This document shows, piece by piece, positions 22,908 to 34,069 of a stretch of 50,503 bases of DNA. The stretch comes from Monoraphidium neglectum (Eukaryota > Chlorophyta > Chlorophyceae > Sphaeropleales > Selenastraceae). Under the pieces are notes generated by a model that saw nothing but the letters and a program-made list of their open reading frames with translations, was not told the origin of the DNA and did not search any database. Each line of letters opens with the position of its first letter. Position 1 is the first letter of the stretch. Both the position numbers and the translations under genes were made by a program. Where the stretch lies: NCBI RefSeq assembly GCF_000611645.1, contig NW_014013573.1, positions 1 through 50,503 of the forward strand. Reading direction: 5' to 3'.

Positions 22908-25900
22908 ATGGATGGCGTGGAGGCGGCGTGCAGCATGGAGGTCGCCATGCAAGAGCTGCTGCCAGATCCCGTGCTGGAGGTGCGTGATACACATAGCAAC
23001 GCAGGGGGCGCTTCTCAGCCGCTTGCCTGATGCCCATCCCAATCTCAACGCATGCCGCTGCAGAACGTGGGACGGCACCTGCCGCTGAATGGCATGCGCA
23101 CCTGCCGCCTCGTGTGCAAGCGCTGGGCGGCGGTGATTGGCGAGAGCGTGACGGCTGTGGGCATCACTCCGGAGCAGCTGCGCGCCATCGTGCTGAGCGA
23201 TGACGCGACACAGGGTTACGTCCTGGGGGGCGGGCCCGACACAGACAGCGAGGGCGAGGGGTGCAGGGGGCCCGCAGGCAACGGCGGCCAGGACCCCAAC
23301 GCCAGCGACGTTACAGGGGCTGAGAGGACCCGCGGGCTGCTGGAGGGGGTGCACGGCGTGGCAGGCAGCACCACGGGCGGCACCAGCGTTGTTGGGCACG
23401 CGCACCACTCTGCTGCAGCTATGCGGAAATTGCGGCTAAGGTCGCGGCGGCTGGCCCGAGCATTCCCGCGAGCCCACACGTGTGTGGTGCACGTCGATGT
23501 CGGGTGCGTGGGCGGGCCTGCACCGGCTGGCCGCCCTGCCTGAGGACGGCACAGCGTTGCAGTTGGCGGCGGATGTGCCTTGTGCTGTGCCGGTGGGCCC
23601 TTGTTTTCTTGCGCTGCTGGTCCAAACCTGCCAACCCAGTGCACTTGCGTGAGGCTCGTCCTTCACAGCACCCAGGAACCCTCCTCTCCTCTGCTCTTCC
23701 CCTTCCTCCAGCTACGGGGACCACGCTGCGCCCGATCCTCAGGAGGCAGCATCACGCCTGGCGGCGCTGCTGGGGGGCCTGCCCAACCTGGCGCGCATCA
23801 GGTGGTCGCGGCTCCGCTGGGAATGGGGCCTCTCGGCAAAGCTGAACCCTGTCCACATCATCACGCATCTGACTTACATTTGCTGCTGGATGCTGCCAAC
23901 AGGTTGGCTGTAAAGGCTCTGGGAGCAGATGACGCAGAGCTTGTCGAGCCCGAGGTTGGCGGGCCGGACTGACCTCAAGCGAGCAACTTGACTGGCGGGC
24001 AGGGAAATGTCAGGGGGGAGGCAGGTCGTTGGCACACTGCGTGCTCCAAGGCCCACAGTCTCACGCTTTGACCCAGGGGCTGCTCCCCAGCCTTTGCGTC
24101 ATGGACGTCACCTGGCATGCGCTATCAGCTGTCCCTCTTGCGGCCCCGAACTCGCCTTCCCACTTCCGACACAAACACACACGCATCCATACACACACGC
24201 ACACCCTGCAGGAGGTCATGGACATGGACTATTGCTTTACCTACACGCTCCGCCTTCTGCAGCACCTGCTGCTCAGGACACCGCCTGAAGAGGCGCATGC
24301 CCTGGCGCCCACAGCAATGGCGCTGCGGCGGCGGAGGGCCATGCTGCCGGGGGTACCCTGGCCCCCTGGCGAACGCCACGGCCATCTTTCAGGGGAGCTG
24401 CAGCTCGTCCTGCAGGACCAACAGCCTCACAGGCAGCGGCAGCTTCAGCAGCACGCGCAGACAGCGCCCCTGCCTCGCCGGCTGACCTGCGCTCCGTGCT
24501 GGGTGCTTGAGCTGCACCTGGGCGCCCTGCCGGCTGACCCTGCGGCGTGGGGTGACCTGGCAGTGCTGCCACAGCTGGCGACGCTGCTGCTGCCCAGCCC
24601 GAGGCCGCGCCTGCCGGCCGCCGCGCTGCCGCACCTGGGACTCCTGGCAAGCCTGCGGGCCCTGCAGCTCAGCGTGGCAGGGGCGGCGGCGGCGGGTGGC
24701 GTCGGGCTGCTGGCGGGCCCGGGCATGGCGGTGGCGGGCTACCCTGAGGATGTGGTTGCGGAGCGGGTGGCGGCGCTGTCGGCGCTGACGGGCCTCACGC
24801 ACCTCGGCTTGCACGGCAACGCGTTGCCCACGCGCTCCCTCAGCCGTGCCCTCGGGGCCCTCACCAATCTCAGGGACCTGTTTGTGGCGGGTGGGCGGCT
24901 GAGGCGTGCGTGGGATCCATGGGCTGGCGGCACACAGAGGTCTCACCAACTTCGCGTAGCGTTTTAGAACCAAGTGCTGCTGCTGCTGCCGCCGCAGGTG
25001 TGGTCGCTTCATACATGCACTCGTGCCTCAGTCCGCCCTCCACTGCCTCATCTTCACTCGTTCCCCACGCTCCCACCAAAAAACCTCGTGCCAGGTGCTG
25101 TGGTGGTGGACATAGAGGCACTTGCGCGGCCCGAGGGCCTCACTGCCCTGGAGCGCCTGGCAGTGCCCCAGCAGCTGCTGCTCTGGGAGGTGGAGCTGCT
25201 GGCGCAGCACTGCAGGTGGTCACCAGAATTACTCGCAGCGCTGAGAGCTTGGGAGGGGTATGCCGCTCATCCCTTTGGCACGGGCAGCGTCCTTTGTGTC
25301 TTTGAGGGGTCGGTCATTCCCGCCGCCCTTCGCCAGTGCCAACACGCCCCCACTTACGCCGCTCGTTCCACGCGCGCCATCCCGTCATCCGGCAACCTCC
25401 AGGCGGCTGCGCCACCTGGAGATGTGTGGGACGTGGGAGGGCTGCGCCCTGGAGGGCGGGGACGACGGCCCCGTCTCCAGCCTGCTCCCACCGCAGGCGG
25501 CAGGCGGCGCAGATGCAGCAGCAGGAGACATGCTGGGTGCTGTCGCGCCAGTGGCGGGGCCCTGGGGTCTCATTGGCGGGGCTGCCGATCATGCTGGCAC
25601 TGGTGGCGAAGAACGGGGGCAAGGCGTTCACGTTGCTGGTGCAGGGGCGTGGCATGCCACCCCTGCCATTCCTGCCTGGCTCTGGCAGGAGCTGTCATCA
25701 GTATCCTCATGGCAGCAGCTGCTGTGCGATGGCTGGGAGGCCCTGCAATGCCCTGGGGGGCTTGACGCTGCGGCGCTGCCACGGGACCTGGCGCGTATCC
25801 TGGGCGTAGCGGGCGCGGCACGTGTGCACAGGCGCAGCGCTGCCACCAACAAACGTGTGTCATCAGTCGTGCAGCTGTGTGTGCTGCTTGGCCTGCACCG

Positions 25901-28900
25901 CGCGCTGCACATCGGCCATGCCCCAGATTCACTGGCTCCAGGCGTGGAGCAGGCGGCGCTGTCTGGCATTAGGTGTGGGATCCGGGGCTGCGCGTGCGTG
26001 CAGTTGGGGGGCCTCGAAACAGGCACCGTCCCGGTTTTGCCGCAAATCTTCTGCCGTTGTGGCCGTTAGGTTTTCAGTGTCGTTGCCACGCAAGGGTGGA
26101 ACACTGAGCCTCCTCAGCCTGCACCCTTGATTGATGCCGCGCCTGCCCTCCCCCATCCCCCATCCCCCATCCCCCAGGCTCCGCAGTGTCGGCCATCAGG
26201 GGTGCACCGTCTCTGGTATCGCGCTGCTGGCTGCTGTCCTTGACAGCTGTCGGAGGGTGGCGGGCTATGACCCCGGCGACGTCCTGGCCCTGGAGGGTGA
26301 CGTGCCCGCGGGTAGGGATATGGGGGAGCTTGCAGGCATAGGGGGATGGGTGTTGGGAGCGCCGTGTTGGTTGCTCAATGTGTGACAGGGTAGGGTCAGC
26401 AGCGCGTCGCAAGTGAGAGGCGGGCAGCCACTAAATGGCGGCCTGCTGGCGAGACATCAGTGTCACGTTTCATGCAGGTGGTTAATTTCCCGCTCACCCC
26501 CTCCACACAACCCCTCTCACCGCCCCACACCTCCCTCAAGGCGCTGTGGACCAGCTGCTGGATGAGGCCTACTCCAACCAGTTCCCTGAGCCAGAGTGTG
26601 CAGGGCTGGACGACGGCAGCGACGGCAGCGACAGTGACGACGACGCCTGCTACACCATACAGCGTGGAGAGGGGCAGCACGAGACCGAGGAGTCGGGCGT
26701 CAGCGGCGCGGCTGAGGGGCACAAGTCGCTTTTCGACCGCCTGCAGAACCGCCCGCTGCGCTCGCGTCCGCGCGGCGTGACGAGCGTGTTCACGTGGGCT
26801 GGCAACGGCTGCTGCTTGGGGCCTCTAGGGTCCCTGCTGCCTGAGCTGCGTCACCTGAACGTGGCGCTGCCGCCGTCGCTGGCAGGACTGGTGCTGCAGG
26901 AGGACGCTGGCGGCGTGGACGGCCTGCCAGAGGCCGCCATCAGCTTCACGAACGCGCCCTGCATGGGGCCAGTTGCGACAGAGGTAGAAGGGACGGATCG
27001 TCACCAGCAGCTGGAGCTCAGGGACGTGCAGTCTGCTGACGGCAGTGAAGGCGAGGCACGCGGTGATGCCGCCGTGCACAGCGTCGCGGGAATTTCGTCA
27101 GCGGCCACGCTGCCTCGCGCGCAACATTTTGTGTCGCTGCGACACCTGAGCATTGGCAACCTCACAGCTGAGACGAGCCAGTGGGACCCGTCGGCGCGCC
27201 TGGGTGACGCGCTGATGGCCGCGATTGGGGAGGGTCTTCCTTCCCTGGAGACGCTGCAGGTCGGCGAAAGGGGGGAAGTGCTGCTTTATGTGCATGTTGT
27301 GGATTACCGGTGCAGTATGCCATTTGAGCTGATGCAGCCCAGGTCTCAATCATCAGGCATTGCTTTGCTTTTGTCAACCCCCCCGCCCACCCCCCCAATG
27401 NNNNNNNNNNNNNNNNNNNNNNNNNNNNNNNNNNNNNNNNNNNNNNNNNNNNNNNNNNNNNNNNNNNNNNNNNNNNNNNNNNNNNNNNNNNNNNNNNNNN
27501 NNNNNNNNNNNNNNNNNNNNNNNNNNNNNNNNNNNNNNNNNNNNNNNNNNNNNNNNNNNNNNNNNNNNNNNNNNNNNNNNNNNNNNNNNNNNNNNNNNNN
27601 NNNNNNNNNNNNNNNNNNNNNNNNNNNNNNNNNNNNNNNNNNNNNNNNNNNNNNNNNNNNNNNNNNNNNNNNNNNNNNNNNNNNNNNNNNNNNNNNNNNN
27701 NNNNNNNNNNNNNNNNNNNNNNNNNNNNNNNNNNNNNNNNNNNNNNNNNNNNNNNNNNNNNNNNNNNNNNNNNNNNNNNNNNNNNNNNNNNNNNNNNNNN
27801 NNNNNNNNNNNNNNNNNNNNNNNNNNNNNNNNNNNNNNNNNNNNNNNNNNNNNNNNNNNNNNNNNNNNNNNNNNNNNNNNNNNNNNNNNNNNNAATGAAC
27901 GCACGTCACCTACCAGAGTCACCGCCACACCTCCACCCTCCGCCCTCCTCCTCCAGCTGGACGGTGTGCTGTGCTTCACAGGCGGCGGCATGTCCCGGTT
28001 GGGGGCCCTCACGCGACTCAAGGCCCTGGCGCTGCACCACTGGATGAGTGCGTGGCGTGACGCTGGCAAAACATGAAAAGGCTGGCTGCTGCGCCCTACA
28101 GGCTTGGGCTGCCTGGTCATGAAATTTCTCATGCCACTGCAGCCCTGGCACCCTTCCAATGAACCCATCCACGCCTTGCCACCTGCCCTGCGCCGCAGAC
28201 ACACTGACTCCCATGCAGGAGCAGCTGCTGTGTGTTCCTGTGGAGTCCCTGCCCCCCGGCCTGACCAGCTTGCGCGCAATGCACGTGCAGTTTCAGCTGG
28301 AGCGCGGTGCCTCTGCAAGCCGCGAGCGTCCGGAGCGGCCTCACTCAGACCACCAGAAGCAGCCCTGCGTTGATCACCAGCGCCTGGCGGCCGTGTTTTG
28401 TGAGCTGCGGGAGCTGGACTGGACCCTGGTCGATGCAGCCGCCGCTGACAGGCTGCTGGAGGAGGCCCTGCCGCACTGCGGCCGACTGCAAGCGCTGCAC
28501 ATCAGCGGACCAGGTGACAGGGCCGCACCATTTGAAACAGCGGACTGCGCCAACTGGTCAACAGGGCGCGATGCTACGGGCATAACTGGTGCCGTTCGTT
28601 CCGGCTGCTATGGTATCTCACGCCCCAAGCTGGCGTTCCAGCCTGCCGTCCTGTCCAGCCCGCCGTGCCTCACCCCGCTGCCTGCACGCCACCGTTGCAA
28701 CCCCAAGGCGCGTTCTACCACACCCCCCTGTCGTCTGCGTTTGAGTACGGCCTCACCTACGGCCTGGAGGCTGGCAGCCTGTTCATGCTGCCCTGGTCGC
28801 GCCTGCTGCCTGCGCTCTTCAGGCGTGGCGGTCCCACGGGCGGCACTTGGGTGCGCCACCTTGCTGGCCTAGCGGCGCTGTCTGAGGTGCACCTCGACCT

Positions 28901-30253
28901 GCCTCTGCTGCTGCCATGGCAGGTAAGGGGTTGGAAGCGGCCTGGCGCGCAGCTTGAAGGGTGGCGAGGGGCCATGCCCGGGGCGCTTGTCATGCCACTC
29001 CTGCGGCCCCTTTCTCACATGCACACCTCCAGATTGAAGGCAAAGCATGCCCATAGACGCCAACCCTTCTGCTCCGCACCCCCGCACTCCTCTTGACCAC
29101 GCACCCTCGTGGACCCCCCAGCTGCGCGAGCTGGTGGACGCGCTGGTGGCGCGCGGCAGCCTGCACTCCCTGGCGCTGCACGGCGTCACGATCTCACTGG
29201 TCACGCGCCGCGACTGGGTGGTGGCGCAGCTCCGCCGGCTCACGGCCCTCAACCTGCAGAGCATCAACGTCAGCTTTGGCCGCCACACGCTCGCGGCCCT
29301 CCCCAGCTGGATGCGCCGCGGGACAGGCGCGGGCGGGGGCGGCCACCGGCACGGGCCCCTTGCGCCGGAGCCTGACGCGCGCGACCTGGCGATGCTGGAG
29401 CGGCTGCGCTCCGCCTTCCTGGCCTCCACCCCTGACGTGACCTTTGTCATGCACACGGGGGGCATGGAGGAGAGCGTGCATGCAGAGCCCTGGGGCCTGC
29501 CGGTGCCTGATGGCGGCGGTGGCGGCGGTGGCGGCGGCGGCGGCGGTGGCGGCGGCGGCGGCGGTGGCGGTGGCGGCGGTGGCGGCGGTGGCGGCGGTGG
29601 CGGCTGGGTCGACCCTGGCCCTGCGGGCATGGCGCTAGCAGGCCCCGCCGGCGAAGGTGTGGAACACCAGGGTCCGGGCGGACCCCAGGCGGCGGGTGGT
29701 GCCGACGACGGCGGGGCCCCTCCTGAATTCCAGCTGCCGCTGGCTGTGCGGGTGATGGCCCACTTGCTGGCGGTGGTGGTCGGCCCCCGTGCTGCAGTCA
29801 AGACGCTGGCTGGCGCACTGGCGCCCGCTATGGGGGCAAACAACTTGGCGCATCAGTGGCAGGTGGTTGGCGCTCCTTATAGGAGCTGTACAATCTGCGC
29901 ACCCTGGACCACTGTCTGCGGGTCAGGACACATGTGATTGGGATATGGGCTGATTGCCTGCAAACCCGCGCACGCACACCCGCACGTGCATTTGCACACA
30001 ACACACACACACACACACACACACACTTTCGACGCCGTATGAACAGGTTCAGGCCATGCTAATGGAGGTGGTGGCGGCACATCATGATCCAGAACGCGTG
30101 GACCTGCCGCAGGGCGTGCTTGGCTGCTCTCGTGCAGCCTGGGCCTTTGTGGCTGGCGCAAGCTGCGCGCTCGGCGCCGTGGCGCTACCAGTGTGGGCAG
30201 CCTGCGCCAAGGTGGCGTGGCGTCGCTGGCATGCGCCCGCTGTTGCGGCATGA
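22908..30253 (+). CDS. F-box-like leucine-rich-repeat protein with C-terminal membrane helix (contains assembly gap)
   Basis: The N-terminus (exons 22908-22979 and 23064-23503) reads LLPDPVLE, then NVGRHLPLNGMRTCRLVCKRW, an F-box-like helix pattern of the kind that binds Skp1 in SCF ubiquitin ligases. Later exons carry irregular leucine-rich repeats (LPQLATLLL, LTGLTHLGLHGN, ALTNLRDLFVAG, LSIGNLTAET, LRELDWTLVDA). Phase-consistent exons are 24212-24890, 25095-25215, 25403-25972, 26178-26296, 26541-27259, 27957-28047, 28199-28513, 28708-28922, 29122-29862 and 30047-30253. An exon from 23712 joins upstream, but its 3' end is unresolved. The last exon has a hydrophobic stretch, AWAFVAGASCALGAVALPVW, followed by basic residues, suggesting a tail anchor. 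Bases 27401-27893 are unknown, so repeats may be missing, and two adjacent genes are not strictly excluded. Substrate unknown. Confidence 0.7.
27401..27893. other. Assembly gap (493 N)
   Basis: All bases are N. The gap lies after an exon ending at 27259 and before the next acceptor at 27956, so it is at least partly intronic but could hide an exon. The left flank is a C-rich run of the type that often breaks assemblies. Confidence 0.99.
29512..29604 (+). repeat. GGC/GGT repeat encoding 31 consecutive glycines
   Basis: An uninterrupted run of GGC and GGT codons lies in the penultimate exon of the F-box/LRR gene, between the sequence LPVPDG and WVDPGP. It should form a flexible spacer before the C-terminal hydrophobic region. 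Its length is likely to vary between strains or assemblies. Confidence 0.93.
30001..30026. repeat. (AC)13 microsatellite in the last intron of the F-box/LRR gene
   Basis: Thirteen AC dinucleotides lie about 20 bases upstream of the final acceptor (GAACAG at 30041-30046). They occupy the position where a polypyrimidine tract would usually be. Confidence 0.95.
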
Positions 30254-30719
30254 CGCAGAAACTGACAAAAGGGGTTGTGCAAGCGCCCGTGGGGCCAACC
30301 GCCTGTTGTTCCCGCAGTCAAGACCTGCTCCCACAGTCAACAGTGAGGGTCCTGTTGCAGTGTTATCTTGCCTGGACAAGTAACTTCACGATCATACCAT
30401 GTGCTCTGCAGCAATGGGAGCATTGGTCAAGGAGTACCGTGTGAGGGATCATAGCGCACAAGGATCAGGATGCGTGCCGATCTCGGCAGGCAGGGTGATG
30501 CCAGCGGACGCCATTGTGCGCTGAGTGCCCAAGAGCGTCGTAGCGCAAGCACCGCGAGTACCACCGTGCAAAGACATGTATTGCGCGTGGCCAGCTTCTC
30601 CGCAGCTTGTCACCGGGGGTTTTAGCTCGAACCCGCGACACAACTTGATCGTTTCCCCAGCACGTACATTGTGCCACCGATTGTTGCAACATTCAACGTC
30701 AAGTCCACAACCCGGCACA
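30254..30719. promoter_or_regulatory. Region upstream of PSAG
   Basis: About 466 bases separate the F-box/LRR stop from the PSAG start. It must contain the 3' end of the former and the PSAG promoter. I see no clear TATA box, no TGTAA and no repeat, so no individual site is claimed. Confidence 0.4.
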
Positions 30720-31981
30720 ATGCAGGCCGCCATGCAGAAGCAGTCCGCGGTGGCTCGCAGGCCGACGCTCGCCACCGCGCGGCCCTCCAGGCGCCCGGTC
30801 GCCGTGAAGGCGGTGGCCCCTGCTCTCGTTGTGAGTTTACGGCTTGCACGGCCGCGTCTAGGGGCTCAACTGAGGATTGAGTGACTGGCGCACCCCAGAT
30901 CCTGGTCGGGGGTGCCGTATGAGCTCAATGGGACGTGACAAAACCTTGAATGAGGAATTTGGAGGCGTTATTCACGGTCAGATGGCCTTCATCCGGCGCT
31001 CAGTCTTGGTGGACTATGCCATGCACCGCGGTTCGTGCGTGGCGATCGCAGCAGCATGACGTCGCAGAACGGCGCTGTGCGGCAGCACCACCAACTGGCA
31101 CGCAGCCTGCAGCATCCCATCATCGCTACATCCCCAGCTGACGCTACCCCGCTACTGCACTCGCACGTCCCCCCTGGTCCCCTTGATCCATGCTCCAGAT
31201 ATCTGCCAGCACTGCGGCCTCTCTGCTCGTTGGGCGTTTCGCCTTCCTGCCCTTCCAGCGCCGCACCCAGGCGAACTCGCAGAACGTGGGCCCCAAGACC
31301 ACCGGTGAGCGCGGCAAGCCCAGACTATTGCACAGGCGTTGACATCGTAAGATGCACAGGCCAGGGCTGCTGGCCCAGGCAGCCACCCCGAGGCCCAGGC
31401 TCTGATCATCCCCAAGCCATCATCAGGGTCGGCTAGGGCAGGGGTTTAAAAGGCCTCCCAGGTTATTAGACTGTTTCGTTGACAATGTGACATGGTAATT
31501 ACCTGGATGATGCCGGGGATGGCCTGGGATGGCGCGTTCAGGATGGTGCAGTTGATGGCTTGAGCCCCAACCCCCTCCGTCATCCAGGCAACAGCTACTT
31601 CGAGACCCTGTCCCAGGACGCGTCTTTCATCGGCACCACCAACGACCCCGCGGGCTTCACCATCATCGACACCCTGGGCTGGGGCGCCCTCGGCCACGCC
31701 GTAGGCTTTGCTTTCCTCGGCGCGCTCAGCTCGGTGAGCCCCGCTCACACTCATCGCCTGGCGCTCACACTTATCGCTCAAGCGGGTCCCGGGGGCCGGG
31801 GAGGGGTGGGGGCCGTGCAGCAGCCTGCACAGCAGGCCCTGCTCACACTCGCTGGGGTCCGTTTGATCTTTGGAATATACTGCTGTGACATCCCCGTGGT
31901 TGATGCAGTGTTTGTTAATCGCAAATACCGCCCATAACCCTCCTTCCATCGCAGGGCGTGATCCCTGGCGTGAACAACTAA
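30720..31981 (+). CDS. PSAG: Photosystem I reaction centre subunit V, chloroplast precursor
   Basis: PsaG is a two-helix thylakoid membrane subunit of photosystem I that helps attach the LHCI antenna. Four exons (30720-30830, 31199-31304, 31588-31733, 31955-31981) join in phase to give 129 residues, about the size of green-algal precursors. The first 37 residues are rich in Ala, Arg, Ser and Lys and free of acidic residues, as expected of a chloroplast transit peptide. The mature part holds both family segments: the first helix, ISASTAASLLVGRFAFLPFQRR, and the second, DPAGFTIIDTLGWGALGHAVG, joined by a stromal loop containing VGPKTTG. PsaK is related but lacks the FLPFQRR junction. Its 3' end faces the NYN gene on the other strand. 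Confidence 0.95.
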
Positions 31982-32056
31982 ACAGTGTTTTCCTTTGTAG
32001 AATGTCAATGCAGCCGTCCGAGAGGAACCTGCGGCCAGCTGTGTACGCGTTTGCTG

Positions 32057-32061
32057 TGTAA
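32057..32061 (+). terminator. UGUAA poly(A) signal of PSAG
   Basis: TGTAA lies 76 bases after the PSAG stop codon. It leaves room for cleavage before the convergent NYN gene, whose stop is at 32206. Confidence 0.65.
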
Positions 32062-32205
32062 ACAGGTCCATGCGTATCGTGTCTTTGTGAATGCTTCGGC
32101 CGCCCTGAGCAGCTGACTTTAGGTCAGGGCTTGTGCTGCATCGCGCGGAGAGCTCAACATTCAACAAGACTCATATCGTCTGAGTCAAACACCAGCGATG
32201 GGATG

Positions 32206-32210
32206 TTACA
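32206..32210 (-). terminator. UGUAA signal overlapping the NYN stop codon
   Basis: The last codons are GTG TAA, so the minus strand reads TGTAA across the stop. If this is the used poly(A) signal, the 3' untranslated region would be only 10-20 bases. I found no other minus-strand TGTAA before the PSAG end. Confidence 0.35.
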
Positions 32211-33900
32211 CAATATATCGCCCAGCTGAGAGCACCCGCCACCGCAGCAATGCATCCGCCTCGGGGCAGTGTGCCTGCGCATTGCAAATTGCGAGTATGC
32301 TGCATCCCAGCTGACGTGCACGCTGCAGCAGCGGCGCATGTGCACGTGAGTCGGAAGCAATCGCCACCACCACGTGGGATGTGCTAACATCATTGCCATG
32401 GCGGCGCTCAAGTCGGTCAAGCAGCACTGCGAGGCCCTGGGTCAGTGACTCATCCACGGCCTCCCGTTGATTCTGCACAATGCGCACATCGGCCCCCTCA
32501 CGAGCAAGCACGTAGCGTAGGCTGATCTGCAGCCCAGGGCGGGGTGTAAACAGCGCCCCGCTCGACGACGTGTAGGCAGCTACCTTGCCCAGGGTGCGCC
32601 CGCCCGTGTTGGTGAGGCCCCCGCGCCACATAGCCGCAATGGCCTCAGCTGCAGCAACGTCCTGAGCAGCGCCAGGCGGCTTTGCTGGGGCTGGTCCCTG
32701 CAGCTGTGCTGACATGGCTCGCTCCAGCTCAGCCAGGGGCGGCGCGCGCTGCTTGTGTACCTGCCCCATGTGGCGCCGCAGCATGTCGTAACTGCGGCTG
32801 CCCTGGCCGCACACAGGGCAGCGCAGCTTGACGGCTGGCTCCAGTGCGCCCTCCCCGCCGCCGCTGCTGCCGCCGCCGTCATCTGCTGTGCTCTTCAAGT
32901 CTGCCGCCGCCTCGGCCGGCTGCTGCTGCTGCAGCTGCTGCTGCTGCTGATGCGATGGCACGCGCGCCCGCGGCCCGCCCTGCAGCCGCTCTGGAGCATG
33001 CAGGCGCATGAAGGCCTCGGGCACCCATGACAGCTGCCTGCGTGCGCAGTAGGCGTAGAGCCCCCGGACCTCACCAGCTGCTGCCAAGACGCGCCGCATT
33101 CGGTGCACCACCACCCGCGGGTCCAGGGCGCGTGGGTGCAGGCTCGACACGTCCCAGAACGCGTACACCTCGACCGCCTCGCCATGTGCACACGCCTCCT
33201 CCACACGCAGCAGCCGCGGCAGCTGCACATCCGGGTTCCGCTGTTGCTGCAGATTGGGTGGCCCTATGATGAGGCCGTCTGCACGCGCCAGGCCAGCCAG
33301 CAGACCTGAAGCCTGGTCCTCAGGTACGCGGTCACGCAGCCTGTCCACTGCATCGCGCGGCCGCTGCACCTCGGGCGGTGGTGCCAGGCGGTATGCCGCA
33401 ACAGCTTCGCGCACAACGCCGCGGAGCAGCGCCGCATGGGCCGGCCACCGCCCAGGTGCCGCCACGGCGCCGCCCGCCGCATTTCCAAATGCAAGCGCTG
33501 CAGCCGAAACACCAGGTGGCGGCGGCTCGTCGCTGAGGTGCGGCAGCCAGGCACCAGGCGGAAGTGGGGCTGCAGGGCCCTCTATGCCAACCCCATCATC
33601 GTCTAAGAATTCGCCGCCACGCTTTCGCCTGTTGCGCAGGTAGCGTTCATAGTAACCCGCACCACGGATGCGCCGCCCAGCTGATGCTGCTGTTGCTGTG
33701 GACCCTGCTGCTGCTCTTGCAGCCACTGCGGGCTTGCTGATGAAGCGCGGCACATGGCAAGGCGCCAGCACGGATGATGCCTCTGTACCGGCGCTGCCAG
33801 GCTTGCGACCTATTCCTAAAGCAGTGTGCAACGGCATGTTATCTGCTGTCTCCTGTCCCTCGACAGCACAAAGTAATTCCGCAGGGATGGCATTCAGCAA
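32206..33900 (-). CDS. NYN-domain (PIN-like ribonuclease fold) protein with a C2H2 zinc finger
   Basis: One uninterrupted frame of 564 codons. NYN domains are PIN-fold nuclease modules using clustered acidic residues and metal. The first half of the fold is visible near residues 240-300 (VEVYAFWDVSSLHP, with the first conserved Asp, then RGLYAYC). The second half is near 500-545 (VVVAIASDSRAHAPLLQRARQLGC), corresponding to the SD-x-D/H-F-x-PLL motif. Between them, near residues 357-385, sits a C2H2 finger, CPVCG followed by HMGQVH. A Gln-rich spacer precedes the finger. The N-terminal 230 residues are Ala/Pro/Arg-rich. Proteins pairing NYN with C2H2 fingers exist in plants and algae, and their targets are unknown to me. 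Met codons at 33900 and 33837 are both possible starts. The second-half motif reads SDSRAH, so activity is uncertain. Confidence 0.8.
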   Translation of the reverse strand: MLNAIPAELLCAVEGQETADNMPLHTALGIGRKPGSAGTEASSVLAPCHVPRFISKPAVAARAAAGSTATAASAGRRIRGAGYYERYLRNRRKRGGEFLDDDGVGIEGPAAPLPPGAWLPHLSDEPPPPGVSAAALAFGNAAGGAVAAPGRWPAHAALLRGVVREAVAAYRLAPPPEVQRPRDAVDRLRDRVPEDQASGLLAGLARADGLIIGPPNLQQQRNPDVQLPRLLRVEEACAHGEAVEVYAFWDVSSLHPRALDPRVVVHRMRRVLAAAGEVRGLYAYCARRQLSWVPEAFMRLHAPERLQGGPRARVPSHQQQQQLQQQQPAEAAADLKSTADDGGGSSGGGEGALEPAVKLRCPVCGQGSRSYDMLRRHMGQVHKQRAPPLAELERAMSAQLQGPAPAKPPGAAQDVAAAEAIAAMWRGGLTNTGGRTLGKVAAYTSSSGALFTPRPGLQISLRYVLAREGADVRIVQNQREAVDESLTQGLAVLLDRLERRHGNDVSTSHVVVAIASDSRAHAPLLQRARQLGCSILAICNAQAHCPEADALLRWRVLSAGRYIV

Positions 33901-34069
33901 GAAGACTTAGATGGAAGAGCGGTGACAAGGGGCGATATTCGAACTGCCTAATAGATGGAAACTGACTGTACTGCAAATATCACCATACCAGAGCACCTCG
34001 TAGCTGTCACGAGCTCGCAGTGATCGAGCAGATCTGCGTTGGCGAGGCTGCAAGCGCGTGCACGCTGAA
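33901..34069. promoter_or_regulatory. Divergent promoter between the NYN and OTU genes
   Basis: Only about 170 bases lie between the two proposed start codons, so both promoters and 5' leaders must share or overlap this segment. No TATA box is evident. Confidence 0.5.
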
